Source: Isoptericola sediminis (lineage in GTDB: Bacteria > Actinomycetota > Actinomycetes > Actinomycetales > Cellulomonadaceae). Taken from it: a stretch of DNA of 64,000 nt. The DNA lies in the NCBI RefSeq assembly GCF_013085345.1, contig NZ_JABFAJ010000003.1, positions 1-64,000 on the forward strand, written 5' to 3'. The notes beneath the pieces are model-generated. The model saw only the letters and a program-made list of their open reading frames with translations, was not told the origin of the DNA and made no database searches. Below, in pieces: positions 19,127 through 27,183 of this stretch (positions are counted from its first letter, which is position 1; each line of letters starts with the position of its first letter). The translations under genes were made by a program, and so were the position numbers.

Positions 19127-20458
19127 ATGACCGACACGCCCCGCTGGTCGTTCGCGACCCGCCAGATCCACGCCGGCCAGACGCCCGACCCCGCCACGGG
19201 GGCACGCGCCCTGCCGATCTACCAGACCACGTCGTACGTCTTCGACGACGCCAAGACCGCCGCGAACCGCTTCGCGCTGGCCGAGCTCGGCCCGATCTAC
19301 ACGCGCATCACCAACCCGACCCAGGAGACGGTCGAGAACCGCATCGCCGACCTCGAGGGCGGCGTCGGCGCGCTGCTGCTCGCCTCCGGTCAGGCCGCCG
19401 AGACCTTCGCGATCCTCAACGTCGCCGAGGCCGGCGACCACGTCGTCGCCAGCGCCAGCCTGTACGGCGGCACCTACAACCTGCTGAAGCACACGCTGCC
19501 GCGGTTCGGCATCACCACGACGTTCGTCGAGGACGCCCACGACGCCGACGCCTGGCGCGCGGCGGTGCAGGACAACACGAAGGCGTTCTTCGCCGAGACC
19601 ATCCCCAACCCCAAGAACGACGTCCTCGACATCGCCCTCGTCGCCGACGTCGCGCACGCGGCGCAGGTGCCGCTCATCGTCGACAACACCGTGGCGACGC
19701 CGTACCTGGTGCGCCCGATCGAGCACGGGGCCGACGTCGTCGTGCACTCGGCGACCAAGTACCTCGGCGGGCACGGCACGACGGTGGCCGGCGTCGTCGT
19801 GGACTCGGGGAACTTCGACTACGCCCGCCACCCCGAGCGGTTCCCCGGGTTCAACACGCCCGACCCCTCGTACAACGGGCTCGTCTACGCCCGCGACCTC
19901 GGCGTCGACGGGGCGCTGGGCGCCAACCTGGCCTACATCCTCAAGGCCCGGGTCCAGCTCCTGCGCGACCTCGGCGCGGCCGTCTCTCCCTTCAACGCCT
20001 TCCAGATCGCCCAGGGCGTCGAGACGCTGTCGCTGCGGATGGAGCGGCACGTGGACAACGCCCAGCGGGTGGCCGAGTGGCTCGAGGCCCGCGCCGACGT
20101 GCGGACGGTCCACTACGCCGGCCTCGAGTCCAGCCCGTGGCACGCCGTCCAGCAGCGCTACGCCCCGCGCGGGTCGGGCGCCGTGCTCGCCTTCGAGCTC
20201 GACGGCGGCGCGGACGCCGGGCAGGCGTTCGTCTCGGCCCTGCGCCTGCACTCGCACGTGGCCAACATCGGCGACGTGCGGTCGCTGGTGATCCACCCCG
20301 CCTCGACGACGCACAGCCAGCTCACCGAGGCCGAGCAGGCCCTGTCCGGCGTCACCCCCGGTCTGGTGCGCCTCGCGGTGGGCATCGAGGACGTCGAGGA
20401 CATCCTCGCGGACCTCGAGCTCGGCTTCACGGCCGCCAAGGCGGCGCTCGCCGGCTGA
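19127..20458 (+). CDS. metY: O-acetylhomoserine sulfhydrylase
   Basis: PLP enzyme that makes homocysteine from O-acetylhomoserine and sulfide (direct sulfhydrylation) in methionine synthesis. The 443 residues carry [14 protein letters not shown] near the N-terminus, [20 protein letters not shown], and the PLP-lysine motif [18 protein letters not shown] (Lys near 211). The C-terminal [14 protein letters not shown] is typical of the Cys/Met gamma family. The ATG is set by CAGGAG 6 nt upstream. The product of MetX, encoded 2 kb downstream, is its substrate. The upstream leader peptide and hairpin probably control expression. A strong hairpin follows at 20489. Confidence 0.93.
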   Translation: MTDTPRWSFATRQIHAGQTPDPATGARALPIYQTTSYVFDDAKTAANRFALAELGPIYTRITNPTQETVENRIADLEGGVGALLLASGQAAETFAILNVAEAGDHVVASASLYGGTYNLLKHTLPRFGITTTFVEDAHDADAWRAAVQDNTKAFFAETIPNPKNDVLDIALVADVAHAAQVPLIVDNTVATPYLVRPIEHGADVVVHSATKYLGGHGTTVAGVVVDSGNFDYARHPERFPGFNTPDPSYNGLVYARDLGVDGALGANLAYILKARVQLLRDLGAAVSPFNAFQIAQGVETLSLRMERHVDNAQRVAEWLEARADVRTVHYAGLESSPWHAVQQRYAPRGSGAVLAFELDGGADAGQAFVSALRLHSHVANIGDVRSLVIHPASTTHSQLTEAEQALSGVTPGLVRLAVGIEDVEDILADLELGFTAAKAALAG

Positions 20459-20488
20459 CCGACGGTGACCGGAGCCACCTCCGGCCGC

Positions 20489-20524
20489 GGCCGACGACGG
20501 CGGGTGCCACCGCCGTCGTCGGCC
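20489..20524 (+). terminator. Hairpin terminator after metY
   Basis: A perfect 15-bp stem (20489-20503 with 20510-20524) and a 6-nt loop lie between metY and the dehydrogenase gene. There is no clear T-run. The right arm ends immediately before the -10-like TACGGT of the next gene, so the units are probably separate transcripts. Confidence 0.65.
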
Positions 20525-20536
20525 TACGGTGGGTCC

Positions 20537-21598
20537 ATGCTCGCCACCATGATCCACGCCCCGCGCGACATCCGCGCCGAGAACCGCCCCGACCCCGTCC
20601 TGCACACCGACCACGACGCCGTGCTGCGCGTGGTGGCGGCGTGCGTGTGCGGTTCCGACCTGTGGCCCTACCGCGGCGTCACCCGGACCCGGGAGCCGCA
20701 CCCCATCGGCCACGAGCTGGTCGGGGTCGTCGAGAAGGTGGGCGCCGCGGTGACGTCCGCGGCCCCCGGGGACTTCGTCATCGTGCCGTTCTCGCTGAGC
20801 TGCGGGGAGTGCCAGTCCTGCCGCGCCGGCTTCCCCTCCGCCTGCGACCACGTCACCGGCTTCGGGTCCACGGACCGCGACGGCCACCCGGTCGACGGCG
20901 CGCAGAGCGAGCGCGTGCGCATCCCGCTCGCGCAGCACTCCCTGTTCCCGGTCGGCCGCAGCGAGGAGGAGCTCGAGGCCGCCGGGCTCGTACCGGACCT
21001 GCTGGCGCTGGCCGACGTCATGTCGACGGGTCACCACGCCGCCGTCTCGGCGGGGGTCGGCCCCGGGGACACCGTGGCGGTCGTGGGCGACGGCGCCGTG
21101 GGACTGTGCGGCGTCATCGCGGCCAAGCGCCTCGGCGCCGCCCGCGTCGTGGCGTTCTCGCGCCACGAGGACCGGGCCGCGCTCGCGCGCGAGCTCGGTG
21201 CGGACGACGTCGTCGCCGAGCGGGGCGACGAGGGTGTCGCGGCGCTGCGTGACCTGCTGGGCGGCGAGCTCGCCGACGCGGCCCTGGAGTGCGTCGGCAC
21301 CGAGCAGTCGATGGACCAGGCGCTCGGGTCGGTGCGCGGCGGCGGCCGGGTCGGGTTCGTCGGGGTGCCGCACGGCGGCTCCCAGGTGCCGATCGGGACC
21401 CTGTTCCGGCGCAACATCACCGTGGGCGGCGGCATGGCCCCGGCCCGCACGCACATGGCCGAGCTGCTCGACGACGTCCTGTCCGGGGCGATCCGACCCG
21501 GTCGGGTCTTCGACGCCGAGATGCCCCTGGCCGACGTCGCCGAGGCCTATGCCGCCATGGACGAGCGGCGGGCCACCAAGGTCCTGCTCCGGCCCTGA
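20537..21598 (+). CDS. Zinc-dependent alcohol dehydrogenase family protein
   Basis: Medium-chain dehydrogenase/reductase, 353 residues. The catalytic-zinc motif CVCGSDLWPYRG and GHELVG are near the N-terminus. The structural-zinc cluster is CGECQSCRAGFPSAC, and the cofactor-binding GDTVAVVGDGAVGLCGVIAA is in the middle. Substrate is not evident; close relatives are often annotated as threonine dehydrogenase-like or IMP-dehydrogenase-misnamed oxidoreductases. The start ATG at 20537 lies 6 nt after TACGGT, consistent with leaderless expression; MIHAPRD at 20549 is an alternative. It is convergent with the next gene, whose stop is only 6 nt away. Confidence 0.85.
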   Translation: MLATMIHAPRDIRAENRPDPVLHTDHDAVLRVVAACVCGSDLWPYRGVTRTREPHPIGHELVGVVEKVGAAVTSAAPGDFVIVPFSLSCGECQSCRAGFPSACDHVTGFGSTDRDGHPVDGAQSERVRIPLAQHSLFPVGRSEEELEAAGLVPDLLALADVMSTGHHAAVSAGVGPGDTVAVVGDGAVGLCGVIAAKRLGAARVVAFSRHEDRAALARELGADDVVAERGDEGVAALRDLLGGELADAALECVGTEQSMDQALGSVRGGGRVGFVGVPHGGSQVPIGTLFRRNITVGGGMAPARTHMAELLDDVLSGAIRPGRVFDAEMPLADVAEAYAAMDERRATKVLLRP

Positions 21599-21604
21599 CG
21601 ACGG

Positions 21605-21997
21605 TCAGCGGGCCACCGCTTCCAGGGCCCGTGCGAGCGCCCCGGCGAAGGCGTCCACGTCACCCTGCAGGACCTCGAGGGCATCGGCGTCCAGCAGGGT
21701 GACGAGGTCGTCGTCCGGGGTGCGCCCGAGGACGACGGGACTGCCCGCGCGGGCGACGGACGACGCGACGTCGTCGGGCATCTCGTCGAGGTGCAGGAGC
21801 CGGACGGGCACGCCCAGGCCGGCGACGTACGCGTCCCAGGACCGCTTGCGCCGGAGGGCCCCGTGGGTGATGTCGCAGAGCGCGCAGTGCGCCGTGCCGC
21901 GCATCCTGCCCAGTGCGTACCGGACCTCGCCGAGCAGGCTGCCCTCGGCGTGGTAGATGCCGACGATCTCGACGACGCGACGGCGCGTCTCCCCCAT
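21605..21997 (-). CDS. Conserved hypothetical protein with CxxC motif
   Basis: A 130-residue protein of unknown function. It starts MGETRRRVVEIVGIYHAEG and contains HCALCDITHGALRRKRSWD, a CxxC next to an acidic/His stretch that could bind a metal or act in redox. VRLLHLDEMPDDV follows. I recognise the pattern IYHAEG...GEVRYALG...CALCDITHG as a recurring uncharacterised family but know no assigned role. The ATG is 6 nt after TACGCT on its strand, pointing to leaderless mRNA. It is divergent from the metX leader. Confidence 0.65.
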   Translation of the reverse strand: MGETRRRVVEIVGIYHAEGSLLGEVRYALGRMRGTAHCALCDITHGALRRKRSWDAYVAGLGVPVRLLHLDEMPDDVASSVARAGSPVVLGRTPDDDLVTLLDADALEVLQGDVDAFAGALARALEAVAR

Positions 21998-22121
21998 CTG
22001 CCCAGCGTACGTCGCGTGAGGTGCGCCACGTCTCGCCACCCGTCCCCGACCGTCTCGACATGTGGTCCCGCATCGTGAGATCGGCTGGGCACGCGCAGAT
22101 CCGTTGGTTACCGTCGACGGC

Positions 22122-22145
22122 ATGACACGTCGAATGTGCCCGTAG
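22122..22145 (+). CDS. Putative Met/Cys leader peptide upstream of metX
   Basis: Seven codons, MTRRMCP then TAG, 7 nt after TACCGT (22109-22114). The nucleotide match with the metY leader runs through the Arg-Met-Cys codons and continues into non-coding sequence after the stop (GCGCAC, then TTCGCCTGCC). The distance from stop to the metX ATG (116 nt) is nearly the same as at metY (117 nt). This points to one regulatory design used twice. Confidence 0.6.
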   Translation: MTRRMCP

Positions 22146-22161
22146 ACCCCGCGCACATTCG
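22131..22161 (+). promoter_or_regulatory. Conserved leader hairpin of metX
   Basis: CGAATGTGC (22131-22139) and GCACATTCG (22153-22161) form a perfect 9-bp stem spanning the leader stop codon. At metY the 3' arm has G in place of A, which keeps pairing (U·G). The loop differs in sequence and stop codon (TAG versus TGA), so the stem is the conserved element. Confidence 0.55.
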
Positions 22162-22260
22162 CCTGCCTGCGTCTCCACGCCGTGCAGCCCCACCCGCCGC
22201 GTGCGCTGCTCGTCCGCCCGCACCCCGCCGCCCGCACCGGCACCGCCGCCTGGAGAGACG

Positions 22261-23490
22261 ATGACCCCCACGACCACCCACCTCACCGGTACCGAGACGG
22301 TCTGGAGGTCACCGCGCGGCGCCCGACGTGGACCCGCCGGTCCGGCCCCGGCGTCGGGTGCCTGGCGCGAGGGCCACCCGGCGGGTGACCGGCACTTCCG
22401 CGACGTCGGCACGTTCGACCTGGAGAGCGGGACCCGGCTCCCCGACGTCCGGGTCGCCTACGAGACCCACGGACGGCTCGCCCCCGACGGCGCCAACGCC
22501 GTCCTCGTGCTGCACGCCCTGACGGGGGACGCGCACGTGCGGGGCCCCGCGGGTCCGGGGCAGGCGACCGCCGGCTGGTGGGAGCCGATGATCGGGCCGG
22601 GGGCGCCGATCGACACCGACGAGTACTTCGTCGTGGTCCCGAACGTGCTCGGCGGCTGCCAGGGCACCACCGGGCCGGCCTCGCCCGCCCCGGACGGGCT
22701 CCCGTGGGGAGGCCGCTTCCCGCGCATCACGACCCGCGACCAGGTCGCCGTCGAGATCGAGCTCGCCCGGCTGCTCGGCATCCGGTCGTGGGCGACCGTC
22801 ATCGGCGGATCGATGGGCGGGATGCGGGTGCTGGAGTGGGCTCTGCTCGGCCCCGAGGCGGGCATCGAGGTGCGCTCGATCGTCTCGATCGCCACCGGCG
22901 CCCAGTCGACCGGCGACCAGATCGCCTGGGCGCACCCGCAGCTGGGGGCCATCCGCTCCGACCCCCGGTGGAACGGCGGCGACTACTACGACGCCCCCGA
23001 CGGCGAAGGTCCGCACGCCGGGCTCGGCATCGCGCGCCAGATCGCGCACACCACCTACCGCACCGCGCGGGAGCTCGACGAACGGTTCGGCCGCATCCCC
23101 CAGGGCGGGGAGGACCCCCAGACCGACGGCCGCTTCGCGGTGCAGTCCTACCTGGACCACCACGGCGACAAGCTCGCCCGTCGCTTCGACGCCAACTCCT
23201 ACCTGCGCCTCACCGAGTCGATGATGACCCACGACGTCGGGCGGGACCGCGGCGGCGTCGACGCCGCGCTGGCCCAGGTCGAGGCCCGGGCGCTGGTCGT
23301 CGCGGTCGACTCCGACCGGTTGTTCCCGCCCGTGCTGTCCGACCGGATCGCCGCGGGGCTGCGGCACGCGACCGGCACCCACCTCATCAGGTCGGACTTC
23401 GGCCACGACGGCTTCCTGCTGGAGTTCGACCAGATGGGACCGCTGGTCCGCGGCTTCCTGGCCGACGTCGACCGGCACTCCCCCGCCTGA
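22261..23490 (+). CDS. metX: Homoserine O-acetyltransferase
   Basis: Activates homoserine with acetyl-CoA for methionine synthesis, feeding MetY. It is an alpha/beta hydrolase of 409 residues. The nucleophile elbow is GGSMGGMR (Ser near 184), the acid is in AVDSDRLFPP (Asp near 351) and the base in FGHDGFLLE (His near 382). The family phrase VLVLHALTGDAHV gives the oxyanion region. The ATG is set by GGAGAG 5 nt upstream. Promoter and leader lie 140 nt upstream; the segment between is C-rich. The 20-bp repeat array A follows 8 nt after its stop. Acetyl rather than succinyl donor is inferred from actinobacterial relatives. Confidence 0.94.
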   Translation: MTPTTTHLTGTETVWRSPRGARRGPAGPAPASGAWREGHPAGDRHFRDVGTFDLESGTRLPDVRVAYETHGRLAPDGANAVLVLHALTGDAHVRGPAGPGQATAGWWEPMIGPGAPIDTDEYFVVVPNVLGGCQGTTGPASPAPDGLPWGGRFPRITTRDQVAVEIELARLLGIRSWATVIGGSMGGMRVLEWALLGPEAGIEVRSIVSIATGAQSTGDQIAWAHPQLGAIRSDPRWNGGDYYDAPDGEGPHAGLGIARQIAHTTYRTARELDERFGRIPQGGEDPQTDGRFAVQSYLDHHGDKLARRFDANSYLRLTESMMTHDVGRDRGGVDAALAQVEARALVVAVDSDRLFPPVLSDRIAAGLRHATGTHLIRSDFGHDGFLLEFDQMGPLVRGFLADVDRHSPA

Positions 23491-23498
23491 CGCGGCTC

Positions 23499-23578
23499 CG
23501 CGAGTCAGGGCCGCACGCCGCGAGTCAGGGCCACCGACCGCGAGTCAGGACCACACCTCACGAGTCAGGGTGGGCCGA
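23499..23578. repeat. 20-bp tandem repeat array A (four units)
   Basis: The core CGCGAGTCAGGGCC recurs at 23499, 23519, 23539 and 23559, an exact 20-bp period. The first 12-14 bases are conserved and the remaining 6 vary. It begins 8 nt after the metX stop. The same core lies inverted at 24106-24216 and at 1-11. Function is unknown; not an IS or CRISPR by any visible sign. Confidence 0.85.
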
Positions 23579-23672
23579 GCCCCGACCCCGGTAGGCCGCG
23601 CGAGCGCCCGGGCGCCGCCCTACCGTGGACCTGCCGCCGACGACGGCGGAGCACCCGACCGTGGAGGGCACG

Positions 23673-24110
23673 ATGGCACGGCTCACCCCCTACCTCAGCT
23701 TTCGCACCGAGGCGCGCGACGCCCTGGAGTTCTACGGGGCGGTGCTCGGCGGCGAGGTCGAGATCAACACGTTCGACTCCATCCCCGGCATGATCGACGA
23801 CCCGTCCGAGGGACACCTCGTCATGCACGGCTCGGTGACCACGCCCGGCGGGCTGGTGCTCATGGCGTCCGACACGCCCTCGTCGACCCCCTACGTCGCA
23901 CCGAACCGCGGCATCACCGTCTCGCTGACCGGAGGCCCGGAGGACCTGGCGTACGTCCGGGGCGTCGTGTCGGGCCTCTCCGACGGCGCGACCGACGTCA
24001 TGCCGTTCGAGATGGCGCCGTGGGGCGACTACTACGGTCAGCTCACGGACCGGTACGGCATCGCCTGGTTGTTCGACGTCGGTGCGGAGGAACCGCAGCC
24101 GGCCCCCTGA
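23673..24110 (+). CDS. VOC family protein (PhnB/3-demethylubiquinone-type)
   Basis: A 145-residue single-domain protein of the vicinal oxygen chelate superfamily. It starts MARLTPYLSFRTEARDALEFYGAVLGG. Conserved stretches are SEGHLVMHGSV in the middle and FEMAPWGDYYGQLTDRYGIAW at the end, where the terminal acidic/aromatic motif resembles the PhnB subgroup. Metal-ligand residues are not fully conserved and the substrate is unknown. GTGGAGGG 5-6 nt upstream sets the ATG. The gene is sandwiched between two inverted repeat arrays, and its TGA stop is part of the first unit of array B. Confidence 0.8.
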   Translation: MARLTPYLSFRTEARDALEFYGAVLGGEVEINTFDSIPGMIDDPSEGHLVMHGSVTTPGGLVLMASDTPSSTPYVAPNRGITVSLTGGPEDLAYVRGVVSGLSDGATDVMPFEMAPWGDYYGQLTDRYGIAWLFDVGAEEPQPAP

Positions 24111-24216
24111 CTCGTCGCGGCACGGCCTGACTCGCGAGGATCGGCCCTGACTCGCGGCGGACAGCCCTGACCCGCGAGGATCGGCCCTGACTCGCGGGGA
24201 TCGGGCCCGACCCGGC
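24106..24216. repeat. 20-bp tandem repeat array B (five units plus a degenerate sixth)
   Basis: CCTGACTCGCG-type cores start at 24106, 24126, 24146, 24166 and 24186, again exactly 20 bp apart, with a degenerate copy at 24206. This is the reverse complement of array A. The first unit supplies the stop codon of the VOC gene, so the array's edge is fused to coding sequence. Confidence 0.85.
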
Positions 24217-24266
24217 CGCCGGCCGTGCCGGCGCTCCGCTGGACACCCGTGGGTAGGTTGGGGGGC

Positions 24267-25226
24267 ATGCTTGCTGCCACCGTCGCCCGCTTCGCCCCGG
24301 ACTCCCCGCTCGACGGTCTGGAGATCACCGACCGTCCGGACCCCGAACCCCGTGAGCACTGGACCACCGTCGAGGTACGCGCCGCGAGCCTGAACCACCA
24401 CGACCTGTGGTCGCTGCGCGGGGTCGGGCTGCGCGAGGAGCAGCTGCCGATGATCCTCGGCACGGACGCGGCCGGTGTCGCACCCGACGGGACCGAGGTG
24501 GTCGTGCACGGGGTCGTCGGCGCCGACGGCCACGGGGTCGGGCCGCGGGAGCGGCGCACGCTGCTCAGCGAGAAGTACCCCGGGACCCTGGCCGAGAGGG
24601 TGTCCGTCCCCACGGCGAACCTCGTGCCGAAGCCGGCCGAGCTGTCCTTCGCCGAGGCGGCGTGCCTGCCGACCGCCTGGCTCACCGCCTACCGGATGCT
24701 GTTCCGCGCGGCGGACCTGCGTCCCGGCGACCGCGTGCTCGTCCAGGGGGTCGGCGGCGGGGTCGCCACCGCCGCCATCGTCCTCGGCGCCGCGGCCGGC
24801 CTCGAGGTCGTCGCCACCTCGCGGGACGCCGCGAAGCGCGACCGCGCCCTTGAGCTCGGGGCGACCGCCGCCCTCGAGCCGGGTGAGCGGCTGCCGGCCC
24901 GGGTCGACGCCGTCATGGAGTCGGTCGGCAAGGCCACCTGGGCGCACTCGGTGCGGTCCCTGCGCCCCGGCGGGACGATCGTCGTGTGCGGCGCGACCAG
25001 CGGGGACGCCCCGCCGGCCGAGCTGACCCGCGTCTTCTTCAACGAGCTCCGGGTGCAGGGCGTGACGATGGGTTCGCGCGAGGACCTCGCCGCGCTGCTG
25101 CGGTTCTGCGCACGGACCGGGGTGCGGCCGGTCGTCGACTCGGAGGTCGCCCTGTCCGACGTCGGGACCGGCCTGGCCCGGATGTCCGCCGGCGAGCAGA
25201 CCGGCAAGATCGTCGTCCTGCCCTGA
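24267..25226 (+). CDS. Zinc-binding dehydrogenase, quinone-oxidoreductase type
   Basis: A 319-residue MDR-family protein without zinc-cysteine clusters. The N-terminal GroES-like part includes VRAASLNHHDLWSLRGVG. The cofactor motif is GDRVLVQGVGGGVATAAIVLG (first half diagnostic) and the C-terminal VVCGATSGDAPPAELTRVFF is typical. It probably reduces an enone or quinone with NAD(P)H; the substrate is unknown. The ATG at 24267 lies 7 nt after TAGGTT, consistent with leaderless mRNA, while a frame extension upstream would overlap the repeats. The 62-nt palindrome follows it. Confidence 0.85.
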   Translation: MLAATVARFAPDSPLDGLEITDRPDPEPREHWTTVEVRAASLNHHDLWSLRGVGLREEQLPMILGTDAAGVAPDGTEVVVHGVVGADGHGVGPRERRTLLSEKYPGTLAERVSVPTANLVPKPAELSFAEAACLPTAWLTAYRMLFRAADLRPGDRVLVQGVGGGVATAAIVLGAAAGLEVVATSRDAAKRDRALELGATAALEPGERLPARVDAVMESVGKATWAHSVRSLRPGGTIVVCGATSGDAPPAELTRVFFNELRVQGVTMGSREDLAALLRFCARTGVRPVVDSEVALSDVGTGLARMSAGEQTGKIVVLP

Positions 25227-25234
25227 CCCCCGTT

Positions 25235-25296
25235 GTTGTGGGTATGAGAATCGCGGTCGCGCAGCGCTGCGCGACCGCGATTTTCATACCCACAAC
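25235..25296. repeat. 62-nt loopless palindrome
   Basis: Arms 25235-25265 and 25266-25296 are reverse complements over 31 bp with one G·T position. The centre is GCAGC|GCTGC and the outer ends are GTTGTGGGTATGA / TCATACCCACAAC. It lies between convergent genes. As RNA it would terminate in both directions; as DNA it could extrude a cruciform. It may be a dispersed genomic element. Confidence 0.85.
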
Positions 25297-25307
25297 GCTG
25301 GGCGGGG

Positions 25308-27011
25308 TCAGGCGAAGCGGCTCCGGTAGGCCTCGAGCAGGGTGACCCCGTCCGGCACGACGCGCCAGACGTTCCAGCCGTCGTCCGTCGGCGCCCCGCA
25401 GGCCGCCGACGCCGCGTGGTCCGGGTGCTGGTACCGCGACCCGTCGGGCAGCTCGATGACGCCGTCCGTGTGCAGCAACGCCTCGAAGTGCTGCTGGCGA
25501 CGCGGCCGCGACCACTCGAGGTACGTGGGGCGCCCGAACATCTTCGCCAGCGCCACGAGGTCCTCGTCCACCTCGTCCTCGTCGGCGGCCGCCTCGTACA
25601 TCCCCCGCTCGGGCGGCGGCGTGTACGACGGCGCCTCCAGCGGGGGGACCTGCAGACGCGGCAGGTCGTCCGAGGCGTCCGTCCAGCCACCCGGGGTGGA
25701 CGGCTTCCAGTCCCGCTCGGACGTCTCCGACCACGGGGTCCACGAGTCGAGGGGGTCCGTGTCCCGGGAACCTGCGCCGGGGACGGGCAGGTCGAGCGCC
25801 GACGGCGTGTCCGGGCTCGCCGCGGACGTCGTGCGACGTGCCAGTCCGGCCAGGTCGAGGTCGTCGGCGGAGGCCGGGCGGCGGCGCGGTGCGGGGTCCG
25901 ACGTGGTGCCACCCTCGCGGAAGCGGTCGCTGCGGGACCGGCGCCGCGGGACCTGCGGTCCGTCCCCGGACGGCGGGGGCGGGACCGGCGCGTGCCCGGT
26001 CGCGGGCGCGGGCGGGACCGGCGCGTGCCCCGTCGACGGCGGGGGCGGGACCGGCGCGTGCCCGGTCGCGGGCGCGGGCACCGGCGTCGGCGGCGACTGC
26101 TTCGACGTCGGCACCTTCGGCACCGACAGGCTGCTCGGGCCCGGGACACCGCCCGCGGCCTCGGCACGTCGCGCCGCACGGCTCCGGCGCAGGGGCGGCT
26201 GCTCGGCGGTGTCGCCGACGGCGTCATTTGGTGGCGGAGCGGGGACCGGCGCACCGGTCTCGCCGTCCCCACCGGCGGGGACGGCGACGGCGGGGCTCTT
26301 GCCCGTCAGGGCGAGGCCGACCTTGACCCCCTCGGCGAACGACTCCGGCTCCGCCTCGGTCCGGGACCCCGACGCAGCGGACGCCGCGTTCTCGCCACCC
26401 GGGCGGCCGGAACCCGACAGCTGGGGCGACGTCGAGTCGGACGCCGGGTGGATGACCAGCGGCGAGACGTCGACGAACCGGCGGCCGTCCTGCCCGTGCA
26501 TGACGCCCATCTTGAGGACCTCGACGGGCATCGTGGGCTGCCGCAGGAAGTCGACGGCGTTGAGGATGTCCTCGCCGGCCTCCTGGCAGATGACGATGAG
26601 GCGCGCGCTGGAGCGGCCGGGCTGCGACCGGGTGATCGGGACCGAGTCGTAGAAGGTGGCGATGTCCCGCTGGAAGGCGCTGTGGCCGCCGTGGTAGCGC
26701 GAGGCCAGCTCGCCGCGGGTGAGCCGGCCCGCCCATCCCGCGTGGTCCAGCGCCCGCGTCAGGGCGGACTTGTCGAGGTTCGCGACGAGCTCGACGACGA
26801 CCGGCGAGCCGGTGGCGTCCAGGGCCAGCAGGTGGGGCTCGTCCGGCCCGCTGCCCTGGGCCACGGGGAAGATCTGCTCACCCAGCAGCCCGTCGATATG
26901 GGAGTCCACGACCCGGTGGGCCGTCGTCCGGAGCCCGGGTTCGACCGACCCCGCGGTCTGCCCGGACTGGACGAGGAGCGGCCTGCTGGCGTCGACCTCG
27001 AACAGTGGCAT
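25308..27011 (-). CDS. RAMA-domain protein with nuclease-fold-like N-terminus
   Basis: A 567-residue protein of unknown role. The N-terminal 200 residues resemble a PD-(D/E)xK fold: LLALDATGSPVVVELVANLD places an Asp near 65 and Glu near 74, but the catalytic Lys expected after the Glu is absent. A long Pro/Ser-rich linker contains tandem copies of GHAPVPP (about residues 305-350). The last 70 residues (FEALLHTDGVIELPDG, SRYQHPDHAASAACG, GWNVWRV) match the RAMA domain, found with restriction and DNA-modification proteins. I infer a DNA- or modified-base-binding protein. GGGGGAG upstream supports the ATG. Confidence 0.65.
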   Translation of the reverse strand: MPLFEVDASRPLLVQSGQTAGSVEPGLRTTAHRVVDSHIDGLLGEQIFPVAQGSGPDEPHLLALDATGSPVVVELVANLDKSALTRALDHAGWAGRLTRGELASRYHGGHSAFQRDIATFYDSVPITRSQPGRSSARLIVICQEAGEDILNAVDFLRQPTMPVEVLKMGVMHGQDGRRFVDVSPLVIHPASDSTSPQLSGSGRPGGENAASAASGSRTEAEPESFAEGVKVGLALTGKSPAVAVPAGGDGETGAPVPAPPPNDAVGDTAEQPPLRRSRAARRAEAAGGVPGPSSLSVPKVPTSKQSPPTPVPAPATGHAPVPPPPSTGHAPVPPAPATGHAPVPPPPSGDGPQVPRRRSRSDRFREGGTTSDPAPRRRPASADDLDLAGLARRTTSAASPDTPSALDLPVPGAGSRDTDPLDSWTPWSETSERDWKPSTPGGWTDASDDLPRLQVPPLEAPSYTPPPERGMYEAAADEDEVDEDLVALAKMFGRPTYLEWSRPRRQQHFEALLHTDGVIELPDGSRYQHPDHAASAACGAPTDDGWNVWRVVPDGVTLLEAYRSRFA

Positions 27012-27183
27012 CGCGCTGACTCCCCCGGCTCCGCACGCGGCCCGTGTGGCCGCGATCCGCCATAGCCTACGGCGGGCCCTCAGGGGTCGTACAACACCCC
27101 AGGTGAGTGACGACTCTCACCACACAGAACCGGCACATCCCCGGGATCCGGCACGGGGGACGCGCCGGACTTCTCGTGCCGTG

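Noticed and set aside
23673-24110. Insertion sequence between arrays A and B
   Set aside because: The bracketed gene is a VOC-family protein, not a transposase, and no target duplication is evident.
23499-24216. CRISPR-like array
   Set aside because: Units are 20 bp with only about 6 variable bases, no spacers of normal length and no cas genes nearby.
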